Assembly (NCBI GenBank): GCA_008508345.1
Contig: QNGE01000927.1
Coordinates: 60,332-124,331 of the forward strand
DNA length: 64,000 nt
Source: Paragonimus westermani
Lineage: Eukaryota; Platyhelminthes; Trematoda; Plagiorchiida; Troglotrematidae
Reading direction: 5' to 3'
Positions 1 through 10,021 of the stretch are shown here, one piece after another; position 1 is the stretch's first letter; every line of letters starts with the position of its first letter. Below the pieces are notes generated by a model that saw only the letters and a program-made list of their open reading frames with translations, was not told where the DNA came from and ran no database searches. The position numbers and the translations under genes are program-made.

Positions 1-1205
1 ATGATCCTATTATTGGACTGAGTGAACGATATGAGTCTGTTTAATGTGCTGCCTTCCTGGACATATCGTGCTCTAAACTGAGCGTTTCCAGAACTTGGCC
101 ATCTGGAATGATTAACTCGATGATTAACCACAAACACGAAACAGCCAAGTGTTCAAACGGCGATAATCTTTTATGGCTGAGGTCATTTCGAGCACTCTCA
201 GTTAAAGCCCACTACGCCAATGTCTAGGTCAATGTGGGTCGATCGACAGAAGCATCCATTTTGCTTCGTGTAAGACAAATTATTGTGGTGTGCGGCAGTG
301 ATTACCGACTGCCATGAAGAGACTGTTAACACCAAATACGTGTTTCTCGTAGACGTTGGGGGAGAAGGTTGGCGTTCTAGAAAACAGGGTTGCAATAGAC
401 ACCTTATTAGACCGACCTAGGATGGACTCTACCGAAGGGTTCGCTTATAGGAAGAGCCGCTTCAGAGGTTGCGCAGCTTTTCACGGCAATCTCAGTGGGA
501 GAATAGATCGGAGTTACGCACCTTAAGATCGGGCTAACAAAGATAGGGTCGAATAACATCGGTATTTTGTGCAAACAAACAAATTCATGATTTGGTTGAA
601 CCGAAAACAGATTTATTCAAGAACATAGGTTGAAAACCTCTTGAAATGTACAAATACCACACGTTACTAAGGTAGGAGTGCTACCGAAATAGTACATACG
701 GATGAACGACTTCTCCATCGTTATGCATGCAAGTGACCGACAAAACCTACTAATCCGGTATGCCACAAACAGCTGAGAACTGGTAACTTGCCGCCATCCT
801 TATCTGAAGACGTGCCTGTGGAACAAAGGAGAGATCGTTTTTGTTGATTTACTGCTGTTGTTAGCTGCCAGTGATGCGGTGGCATCTCCCAATCACCATC
901 TGTAACCTTCATTACGTTTTAAATATTTTATTTTATGCATGCATTGAAGAACAATTAATTTGGAACACGAAGGTGTTAACTGGAGTGCTGACGATCCACG
1001 GAATCTACAAGATAACATCCCTGTGATTTCCAGGTGCAAATGGACGGAACGAAGCAAAGAATTGCCAAGATTAACCAAATCTGATTTTAAATTTTCTTTG
1101 TCCATCATATATCACATAAGCGATCCGACTAACCAGCAATTAACTCACCCGAACGAGGTTCTACAGATGATGTTCTTTAAAACAGTTAGTAATCTTCATG
1201 AATTT
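1..1205. other. No recognisable gene
   Basis: Only short ORFs overlapping on both strands, without known motifs. A plus-strand ORF at 960-1244 runs into the Penelope-like repeat that starts at 1206, so its end is repeat sequence. I see no splice-supported exon, RNA gene or tandem repeat. Confidence 0.6.
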
Positions 1206-1368
1206 GAACATAGCAGTAAGAAGACGGACACTGGTAGATGCTAGCATTTCGTATTGCCTCTTCAGTAGCAAATAACAATAACTAGGAACATATATATACA
1301 TGACACTAATGGGATGGGGGGTAAAGAATAAAATAGCAAATGGGGTGGAGAACGACAGGACAGAATTA

Positions 1369-2960
1369 TTACGTCCATGGGAGTCTAAGGCTTACATACA
1401 ATTGTTTTTGTACACATAATGCTGGCTTGAGAAGACTAATCGCGACCGCCTCAACAAAACACAGGAGACGCGGATTAGCGTAGTGCATTGTAATTCTGAA
1501 TGTTAATTCTGGATTAATCCGGTGGCCAGTGGTCAACATGTGCCTGGCGATAGACGAGGCCGGAAGCTTGCGTGATCCCGGGACGAAGGAAGTAGACTGC
1601 GCAGTCACATCCTGAACCCATTTCAGCAGATGTTCCTTCATCCTAGAGTTCAAGCACCTATCGGTTCTGCCGATGTAACTCTCGCCGCAGTTACACACAA
1701 ATTGATAAATACAGTATGAGTTGGCGCCAATAGGTTGCTCTCCCTTTACTGAAGGTAACGGTAGCTTCCGAGTTCGGTCAACGACTACAATTTCAGCCGC
1801 ATTGTATGCTCGCTTAATGGATGCGACGAGCCGTATTGTGGTTAGAAGTGTCACCTGTGAATGGTGGTTCAATGTAAACTTTCTTCTTCTCAACCGTGGG
1901 AACCTTATCTCCTACAATACGCTGTTGGTTGTGTCTATTGGTAAAGCTTAACGGATACCCATTATCCTGCAGAGTGGTTGTAAGCAGTCTAAGTTCATCA
2001 GCTAGACATTCTGATGAACAAATGCGCCTAGCACGCATAAACAATGTTCTGACCAATGCTCGCTTGTTCTTCATTGGCGTGAAGTTTGTGAAGTGAGTGT
2101 ACTGACCAGTCCAGGTGGGCTTGCGATACACACATCTTCTTACTGAACCATCACCCTGGAGACCGATGAGGATTTCTAAAAACTGCAGGCATCCGTTCTT
2201 TTCCAGCTCAAAAGTGACTGTCAGATTGACATGATAAGTGTTCAAACGATTTACCATCTTCTGGATTGTTTGCGAAGATGACGCGAACAGTAGAATGTCA
2301 TCCACTTAACGTTTGTAGAACGGCAGTGACGCAATGTGTTCAGCAATTCGCCTTTCTACCATCAACATGAAAAAATCCGCTAGCATCGGTCCTAATGGAC
2401 TCTCCGTGTCTACTTCGTCTATTTCTCGATAAGGGTTATTCTGGAAACTGAAAGTGATTTTCTCCGTACACCGCAATAGAGACAGTTTAAACATATCCGT
2501 GGGAGTTTTTACATCAAAGCCATCAGTCTCGATCAGATCTCATATACATTCAATTGTCTCGTGCAATGGAACATTTGTAAACAGGGATTTAACGTCTACT
2601 GAACACATGACTTTGTCTGCTAGGTTGACTTTGTCCAGACATTCAATTAAACTGAATGAGTCCACAAGATGCACACGACGAGCATGGGTTTGACGTAATT
2701 CCATTATACGCGATTGTGCAGTCTCAATGTGAGCGGTGCTGATACGCCTTAGGTTCCCAATGTTTGGTTTCAGTCCACTTATTCTCAAACATTTACGGTT
2801 AAACCGTGAATAACGACCTTTAAGATATACAGACGCAGAGAAAACATATCTTCACACGTTCTTGAACAATCTTGCATTTCAGGCTAGTAATGCGTCGGAG
2901 CAGCTTGCATGCATTAGCGGGAATTCGTCTTTTTAAAAATTTGAAACAGTTGGTTCCCTT
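1369..2960 (-). pseudogene. Penelope-like retroelement, RT plus GIY-YIG (broken)
   Basis: Read from right to left. The N-terminal RT part (about 2900-2540) has CSVDVKSLFTNVPL. An in-frame TGA follows, then a stretch with the box SPLGPMLADFFM (2494-2309), then a TAA at the position of the Tyr in the YVDD catalytic box, followed by VDDILLF. The thumb has RKPTWTGQYTHF. The GIY-YIG endonuclease has YQFVCNCGESYIGRT and ends LCVQKQLYVSLRLPW at 1369. A frameshift separates the RT from the nuclease at about 1830. RT followed by a C-terminal GIY-YIG is diagnostic of Penelope-like elements. Two stops and one frameshift make this copy inactive. Confidence 0.85.
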
Positions 2961-2978
2961 CGTAACTTTGAACATAAC

Positions 2979-3830
2979 AGTCACCTGAGTTGGAAAAGAA
3001 CGGATGCCTGCCGTTTTTAGAAATCCTCATCGGTCTCCATGGTGATGGTTCAGTAAGAAGATGTGTGTATCGCAAGCCCACCTGGACTGGTCAGTACACT
3101 CACTTCACAAACTTCACGCCAATGAAGAACAAGCGAGCATTAGTCAGAACATTGTTTATGCGTGCTAGGCGCATTTGTTCATCAGAATGTCTAGCTGATG
3201 AACTTAGACTGCTTACAACCACTCTGCAGGATAATGGGTATCCGTTAAGCTTTACCAATAGACACAACCAACAGCGTATTGTAGGAGATAAGGTTCCCAC
3301 GGTTGAGAAGAAGAAAGTTTACATTGAACCACCATTCACAGGTGACACTTCTAACCACAATACGGCTCGTCGCATCCATTAAGCGAGCATACAATGCGGC
3401 TGAAATTGTAGTCGTTGACCGAACTCGGAAGCTACCGTTACCTTCAGTAAAGGGAGAGCAACCTATTGGCGCCAACTCATACTGTATTTATCAATTTGTG
3501 TGTAACTGCGGCGAGAGTTACATCGGCAGAACCGATAGGTGCTTGAACTCTAGGATGAAGGAACATCTGCCGAAATGGGTTCAGGATGTGACTGCGCAGT
3601 CTACTCCCTTCGTCCCTGGATCACGCAAGCTTCCGGCCTCCTCTATCGCCAGGCACATGTTGGCCACTGGCCACCGGATTAATCCAGAATTAACATTCAG
3701 AATTATAATGCGCCACGCTAATCCGCGTTTCCTGCGTTTTGCCGAAGCGGTCGCGATTAGTCGTCTCAAGCCAGTGTTGTGTGTACAAAAACAATTATAT
3801 GTAAGCCTCAGACTCCCATGGACTTAATCG
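2979..3830 (+). pseudogene. Penelope-like retroelement, 5'-truncated second copy
   Basis: This copy begins inside the RT thumb (EKNGCLPFLEILIG, then RKPTWTGQYTHF), shifts frame at about 3370, and continues as the GIY-YIG domain (YQFVCNCGESYIGRT, then a conserved SSIARHMLATGH segment) to a stop at 3827. It lacks the palm with YVDD, so it cannot be autonomous. The frameshift position is the same as in the left copy. A non-coding tail of about 160 bp follows and matches the left copy's tail. Confidence 0.85.
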
Positions 3831-3988
3831 TTCTGTCCTCTTGTTTCTCCACCCCATTTGCTATTTTATTCTTCACCCCCCCCCCCAATTAGTGTCATAT
3901 ATATGTTCCTGGTTATTGTTATTTGGTACTGAAGAGGCAATACGAAATGCTAGCATCTACCAGTGTCCGTCTTCTTACTGCTATGTTC

Positions 3989-6631
3989 TAGTGTTCTTCA
4001 TATCGTGTGTATGATAACCAGCATTTTGGAATTAATGGAACTCCGCATCGGCACAGGCATACAAGACAAACATACAAGACAAACTAAGCCGTCTCAATGC
4101 CATCATTTATGGAGATGATCATCATCATTCTTTCCAGCGGGCGGTTGACGCTAGGATAACAGAATTAGTACTTCTGCTTATATTCCAATAGCGATGGTCG
4201 TTAATAATCTTCGCTTTCTACAAAAAAGCGTACGCTTTTCTTAGAAGGCGGTTTCCCTAGTGGATTGATCCAACTGAGGGGAGAGGTAGCTCTAAGAGCT
4301 TTACGTTAGACAATTCACCAGATACGTTTGGGTAGAAGTCCACCGCCTAGAATTTAGCAGATGGAAAGATCTACAATCCTTTAGAAATTCACAAGTTGAC
4401 ACCCGCTCGGAATCTTGTATCAACTAGGTATTTGAACTGGACGAACGTTCGTTTCAGAAATAAAAGCACTTTGAGGTGACTGAGTTCATTTGGTATGCGG
4501 CTGTCACGATTTGTTTCCATTCGGAAGTCAAGAAGAGTGCACGGATAAAGAAACAGGCTACCATACTGAAACAGAAAGAAGACGTGATATACTATAGAAG
4601 TTGGTGTGAACATCTGCGTGTCCACATCCTCTTCGTCTTCATTAACACGTCACGTATTACCTGCCTGTTTTGTCCTTGTGACCTATGAGAACAAAAGATA
4701 CGTTGACGTTTCACTACAAGTCTTTCTGTCCTGACATGGTTCCTCAAAGGAGCCTAATGTTGCAAATGTACTGGCTCGACTTTTCACATACTTGTCGACT
4801 TAATTACTTGCTCTTGCCTGCCCAACATCAGGTGGTGTTTTCACCCACTTTTTATGGATTGAGGTAAGTTATGGTAAAACTTCGAGGATCAAACCGTCAT
4901 TCCTACATCTGTTACCTGTCAAGTAAATTCGTTCGACAGACCTAACAGGAGTTAGGTGGTAGACTTATATTGCACATGATCACGTAATCCTCTTGTTGTT
5001 GGTTTATGTACCACGTTGTAAGAATGAACTTTTTCGTAAATAAGCGTGTTTAGATAATTGTCCGTAATGCGAAACCCAAGTGGATGATAGGCCGAATTGG
5101 CTGGCGACAGACGGGGGAAAATAAACATTTATACACAGCCAAAAAGATGTACGATCAAACTCAACTCCTCATTGCTGGCCATCACAGGTTATACTAATTC
5201 CAGCAACCGCAAACGTGACACTTCTAAACTGTCCAATAAAACGAGAATGGAAAGTGTCAGTGAGACCTAGCCCACCGGTGTATGTGAACTTCAAGCAAAA
5301 CATACATTAACATTTTATGAATACCACTCTGAGAAGTCCTGCCTAATGACCAACAAAGAAGGAAACCAGTCGTTGCGCACTGAGTTGTGTGAACATTCGC
5401 TAAATAATTATCGAAATGTCATCGTCGCGGTACTAACCGCTAACAGATAGAGATGAGATAGATCGTCGCCATCAGTCAGGTGGATGTGTCCCAACGAGAA
5501 CAAAAATACATAAATTAAGCGTGAACAGTGTGTTCATGCTTGAAATCCCGTATCACAATCAGCTGAATTTTTCAATCCCAAGCGCTACATAAATACGATA
5601 TCTGCCATTTAAATTTACGTAGTAATCGGTCAACATGTAAGTCAACTGCTTTCAAAAACAGCTCGTCCTCAACTTAGTCACGGCTTTTTGTACTTATTTT
5701 ATCATGGATTATTCCGTTGATGGGTTCCGTAACTTCAGGCGATTACCAACCCAACAGTACTAGTCTACACATCTCAAAACTCTGTATTCCATATGGAAGA
5801 TTTGAACGAATGACTAACAACAAACAATACAAATCTGATGGGAAGTAAGGTTGAGTCGAATTAAAATTAAAACGGACCTTCTTAAAAAAAATCGACTAAT
5901 CGACACACGAGTTCGATTCTATTCTTCATTTATCACTACGTAAGCCAAAACTAGTACCATACAGCTAAAACAAAAATGAACTGTTTTGGTACGACTAAAC
6001 AAGGACATGTTTTCGTTCACCGAAACATCTTTTTATGGCTGATACGAGTGATGTGGAAATTGACCAAGAAGAGATTTATCAGACTACCAAAACAAGCATT
6101 GAAGTTACGACACTTTCCAACGATGTATAGACTCGTTAAGTCTGATACGACAGCCTAAGAAATGAAACGGACAGGTAATTTCTAAGCGCAGCAAACACTA
6201 TTCGCTCTGTTTCTCCGTTTCTATACGCATGCATGCCCAGTCCATTAAAAACGACATTTCTGTTGTGAAGAACAAGGCTGTAGAAAGCACAAAAATTGAA
6301 CTGCACAATGCTTATAGCCAACCAGTCATCTTGTGTAATTCAGTATATTCTTTGGATTACTCTAGTGACCCCATGAAGCTTCAAGCAGGAAGTGCCAAAA
6401 AACAGTGGTGAGAAGTGGCGGGGAACTGTACTACTTGGAAGATCCACTACTCCTCTACTTACCACCTGCCGTTTGTTGTGATACACTACCCAAATCTGTT
6501 GACAAATATCTTTCTGTTGACAAACAACTGGCGTAATCTAAGCATTAACTGGTATCACATGATCAGTTTTCAACAGATTTCGTGTCTGAGCTCCATCCGA
6601 ACGCTGCAGCTAATTGAATCAGAAAGTCCGA
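3989..6631. other. No recognisable gene
   Basis: Unique-looking sequence with short ORFs of at most 78 residues, none with a known motif and several overlapping on opposite strands. No tandem repeat or retroelement motif was seen. Confidence 0.55.
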
Positions 6632-6637
6632 TTTATT
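6632..6637 (-). terminator. Polyadenylation signal for asnA
   Basis: TTTATT on the plus strand reads AATAAA on the minus strand, about 125 bases after the asnA stop. It fits a eukaryotic 3' end. Single-motif evidence only. Confidence 0.45.
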
Positions 6638-6762
6638 AGCCTCCACTTTCTTCATACACAATGTCTGACGTTTGACATAGAGGGATAAGAAGAACAGTTA
6701 TACAAATTACGACAATTAAAAAACATGATTGTTGGATAAACTGCTACATTGGAGTGAACAGC

Positions 6763-7782
6763 CTACAGCAGAAAAATGTTCTCCTTCAGCAACTCTTCTC
6801 TTTGCATTTTTGGCCACACGGAAACCTGCACTTCACCGATGTGTCGCTTCTCAAGAAAGAACAAGCATAACCTTGATTGTCCGATACCTCCACCAATGGT
6901 GAACGGCAACTTATCCTGCATCAAACTCGTATGAAAATCCTTTGAGAGACGATGGAGATTACCGGATTGTTCTAATTGAGACAACAAAGAGGTCTTTGTC
7001 ACTCGGATCCCCATGGAAGATAGTTCGACGGCACAGTTTATAACATCTGAGTACACCAGTATATCACCGTTTAATTCCCAGTCATCGTAATCTGGGGCCC
7101 TCAAGTCATGTGGTTTTCCTGAACGAAGATTTTGTCCAATTCCAGTGATGAATACCGCCAGGTGCTGTTTTGTAATCTCGTCTTCCCGTTCCTTAACTGT
7201 TAGCGTGGGGTACTGGTCCTCAAGATCTTGAGAAGAAATGAAAAAGATATGCTCCGGCAATTTGTTTGAAAAATTGTACCTGGAATTAACTTCTTTCTCC
7301 GTTTCACGGATAGCAGCGTAAATCTTTCGAACTACTTCTTTCAGTTTGCTCATCGTGCGCTCATTCTCATCAATTATCAACTCCCAGTCCCACTGATCGA
7401 CGTAATAAGAATGAAGTGGGGAGATAACCTCATCCCGTCTTATCGCATTCATGTCGGTGTAGAGTCCCGTGCCCTTCGTAAATTTGTAGCGGGCCAGAGC
7501 CATCCGTTTCCATTTAGCCAATGACTGAACCACAGCACAAGTCTCGCCGGATTTCAAATCGAACTTGACCGCACGTTCATTGTTTGCCAGATCATCATTC
7601 AAACCGGAAGAGTCCGTGACAAAAAGAGGAGCTGATACTCGCGTCAAGTTTAAAGCACTTGATAACCGTGTTTGAAAGGTATCTTTGATCAGTTTAATGG
7701 CATTTTGCGTATCTTGGATGCTCACAGTACCAACCGGTTTGCAGGCATAAGTCCCATTTTTGAAAGCTGGCGTGTTATCCAT
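6763..7782 (-). CDS. asnA: Aspartate-ammonia ligase, bacterial AsnA type
   Basis: A 339-residue uninterrupted ORF. AsnA makes asparagine from aspartate, ammonia and ATP via an aspartyl-AMP intermediate, and its fold resembles class II aminoacyl-tRNA synthetases. Family blocks are visible in order: SLAKWKR (87-93), the region of RRDE (115-118), SPLHSYYVDQWDWE (121-134), RAPDYDDW (228-235), LNGDIL (237-242), ELSSMGIRV (253-261) and IGGGIGQSRL (296-305). Length is close to the E. coli enzyme (about 330), with an N-terminal extension of under 20 residues and a shorter loop after DYDDW. The start is the first ATG; an in-frame TGA lies about 9 codons upstream, after an acceptor-like CAG. No introns interrupt it. 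Animals normally use the glutamine-dependent AsnB type, so acquisition by horizontal transfer is inferred. All conserved blocks are intact, which suggests a functional gene. Confidence 0.93.
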   Translation of the reverse strand: MDNTPAFKNGTYACKPVGTVSIQDTQNAIKLIKDTFQTRLSSALNLTRVSAPLFVTDSSGLNDDLANNERAVKFDLKSGETCAVVQSLAKWKRMALARYKFTKGTGLYTDMNAIRRDEVISPLHSYYVDQWDWELIIDENERTMSKLKEVVRKIYAAIRETEKEVNSRYNFSNKLPEHIFFISSQDLEDQYPTLTVKEREDEITKQHLAVFITGIGQNLRSGKPHDLRAPDYDDWELNGDILVYSDVINCAVELSSMGIRVTKTSLLSQLEQSGNLHRLSKDFHTSLMQDKLPFTIGGGIGQSRLCLFFLEKRHIGEVQVSVWPKMQREELLKENIFLL

Positions 7783-7798
7783 TCTGAATAAAACAAGG
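7783..7798 (-). promoter_or_regulatory. 3' splice or trans-splice acceptor before asnA
   Basis: On the minus strand the ATG is preceded by CCTTGTTTTATTCAG then one A: a pyrimidine-rich tract ending in CAG. This is a good eukaryotic 3' splice site. It could end a 5'-UTR intron or accept a spliced leader, which flatworms are known to use. There is no bacterial ribosome-binding site here. Confidence 0.5.
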
Positions 7799-8070
7799 AT
7801 ATGCGTTTCTCAGTAAACTTGAAAGTTAAGAATAGATTCACAAACAAAAAACTTCGGCTTCGTAAATTTGCATCCATCGCTTATGTCCGGTCATATCAAA
7901 ATATTAGAAAGCGGTAAAAACAACAACGATTTGAATAAAACAACGAAAGGACTCAAACTATATGACATTGTCTGATATAACATTTTGAGCATTCTAATCA
8001 CACATGAGGGTGCAACAAATTTTAGAATTCGAAACTAAATTCCGTCGGGTAGAAGTCACGGCTGGACAGA
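7799..8070. other. Spacer upstream of asnA
   Basis: Non-coding on the minus strand. It probably holds the promoter or a 5' intron of asnA. No TATA box or polyadenylation signal stands out. Confidence 0.4.
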
Positions 8071-8431
8071 CTAGGTAGACAGTTCTTCAAGGGAACGAAC
8101 TGGTTTAAAGCCAATCTGTGTTCTTCGCCGAGCAAGTGGGTAAAATATGTTCGTCGAATAATGTGATGAAAAAGTTTCTTTTGAAGCAACAATCGTTTCG
8201 CACGCAAGGTGTGAACTATGAACTGAAACCGTATTAACGAACATTTCCCCGACTGCAAGTTTAAAATGTCGTTGGGCGTTATGGGAAACATAATTGATGA
8301 GCGCGTCTTGAAGAGTGGAGGGTAAATCGACGAGAAGTATGTTGGGGGATCTACTACAGATGTAAAGGTGACCAAAAACGATCCAGACAAGGAGTAGTAT
8401 GAAACAGAGCTCAGCCAAATTAGATAAACTC
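8071..8431 (-). CDS. Exon-like ORF, unknown protein
   Basis: I do not recognise this protein. The frame is open for about 120 codons and ends at 8071. It has no ATG near its start. An acceptor-like stretch (pyrimidine-rich, ending CACCTAG) lies just before 8431, so it could be a terminal exon. It encodes a hydrophobic segment (LCFILLLVWIVFGHLYI) near the N-terminus, then a mixed hydrophilic region with a basic ARRRTQ near the end, so a membrane-anchored or secreted product is possible. It is on the same strand as asnA, ending about 290 bases upstream of it. A different overlapping frame on the same strand stays open longer (8022-8714) but is rich in Leu, Ser and Phe and looks less protein-like. 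Confidence 0.25.
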
Positions 8432-9528
8432 CTAGGTGACTAACATAAAATGCAGAAGTCTTCTGCGAAAAAATCCGAAAATTATAACCGTGGCGCAGTA
8501 AAACCAATATGCTGGCATGAAAACCATAGTAACTTTTTGTAAGATGTAGTAGAGTCATCAGACATTTCAAGAGACTGGCAAAAAGATTAGCGTCATTTTG
8601 GCGAGGAACAACCAATAAGCTGCGGAGATGACTAAACCTTAGATAGTAAAGCTGTAGCATTAAACAGAACTGGATGTTCGTACTCTGTTTGATCCAGTAT
8701 ACATGTGAGTTCACTGAATAATAAAAGTACCCATTGGTCTGTCATTCTCACACAGTGTAAGAAAAAACTCCCAGGTATATTGTTGTGATTAACGACACCA
8801 GACGACTCTCGGACCAGACGATTATTGTTGGTAGTCATTTTCGTAGAACCCAAGCATGATCAGTGCCAGGAAAATTGTGTATCACAATAAAATCATTAGC
8901 GTATTCATACACAGAGATATCGGAAAATATTTCATGTTATCTCACATGTTCGGTAAAGAAGAAATAATCGTGTCCAAAGGAAATCCGCAGTTATTTGGAG
9001 TAGTGGATGGATTGCGTCCATTCAGTAGGGCATATGGGAGGAGTTGTATGCAACATTCTTTGATTAAGTTGTGATGGAATATTCAACCTTTATCGAACTC
9101 AATACATCCACTCTTTCAGCTGTAAGTGAGTTGTTATAGGACGTAAAACGTCTAGCGTAGAGTAAACGTAGAAAACCTATTAGCAAGTATGGCATGCCCT
9201 GGCTATTTTATTTGAGGTGAAAACATGCTTAAAAATCTGTTTTGCTTGCTTAAACTCTTACCCAGAGCCATGTATCATGACTAGTTGAGAGTGGTGAGAC
9301 GGTTTAACGTTTTAGCACGCAGAAGGGATGTGCATATGTCTCTATCTATGCGTTATCTGCAAGTACTCAGTGATTAGTAGATTTCGTCCAATGCAACAAT
9401 ACCAGTTTTGTAAGATGCTGCGGCCGGAAGTGTGAGATGTGACGTTGAAACTGGCTTTACTTGTTTAAACAAAAAATTAGTGACCCTGAATGTATAAAAC
9501 CTGTACAAAAACAGCAGTACTAATCCGC
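8432..9528. other. No recognisable gene
   Basis: Short ORFs without motifs on both strands. The interval may contain upstream intron sequence of the exon-like ORF at 8071-8431. Confidence 0.5.
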
Positions 9529-9639
9529 AGGCTGGTAGTATATAGCTAATAGAACGCAAGTCGCGTGGAGACATGCTGTGTCTGTCGCTGGTCCGAATCC
9601 AGCCGAAGCCCTGAATTTTTCACAGTTGGGTCTCATCTG
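9529..9639 (+). repeat. tRNA-derived SINE, copy 1
   Basis: A degenerate tRNA-like head (TATAGCTAATAGAACGC region) is followed by a polymerase III B-box-like GGTCCGAATCC, the acceptor-like GCCGAAGCC and a body containing CACAGTTGGGTCTCATCT. The same head-plus-body order recurs on the minus strand at 55.00-55.13 kb. Similarity outside the tRNA part shows a SINE family and not a tRNA gene. The A-box half of this copy is decayed. Confidence 0.7.
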
Positions 9640-9993
9640 AAGTACCAATAACTCTCTGGTTTTTAACTCGTTGTGACTTAACCAAGGATTTACTTGATAA
9701 TGAACGTCAGCACAACGCACAATATATTTTCGCATATCCGTTCTGTGTACGGTTCGGATGTACTAACTTTGGTTAATAATCGGATTTACTTGTGCAAGCT
9801 TCAAGCCAATTGGTCTAACCATCGTGTGTTAAACCTTCGATGTATTCAATCAAACCTCATACCACAGACATTACGAGTGAGACCACCGGACGGTTCGGAG
9901 CGTGCCGCCCGAGTTGCTGAAAATACCACCCTTAGTTGACGTTGGTATTTAGCCGCCTTTTACCTTCAGAATCAACACCAATCCTTACTTGTC
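9640..9993. other. No recognisable gene
   Basis: The SINE body fades out after about 9640. A short ORF at 9694-9939 has no motif. Nothing else seen. Confidence 0.5.
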
Positions 9994-10021
9994 ATATATA
10001 TATATATATATATATATATAA
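9994..10021. repeat. (TA)n microsatellite
   Basis: About 13-14 uninterrupted TA units. Confidence 0.95.

Larger units (their letters stand above)
1206..3988. repeat. Large inverted repeat of Penelope-like copies
   Basis: The left arm (about 1206-2222) and right arm (about 2979-3988) are reverse complements over about 1 kb with few differences. The outer ends are marked by GAACATAGC at 1206 and its complement ending at 3988. Both arms contain the end of a reverse transcriptase, a GIY-YIG nuclease and a 3' tail with a G/C homopolymer (11 C at about 3876-3886 in the right arm). The spacer of about 750 bp is the 5' part of the left element. Penelope-like elements are known to insert as partial copies in direct or inverted orientation, so this could be one compound insertion. 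The arms could also be an inverted duplication of one copy. Confidence 0.85.

Noticed and set aside
6763..7782. asnA as bacterial contamination
   Set aside because: No ribosome-binding site or bacterial neighbours. A splice-like acceptor precedes the ATG and AATAAA follows. The surrounding sequence has fluke-type repeats. It cannot be fully excluded without reads.
8022..8714. 230-codon minus-strand ORF
   Set aside because: Composition is dominated by Leu, Ser and Phe with no motif. The overlapping frame at 8071-8431 looks more protein-like.
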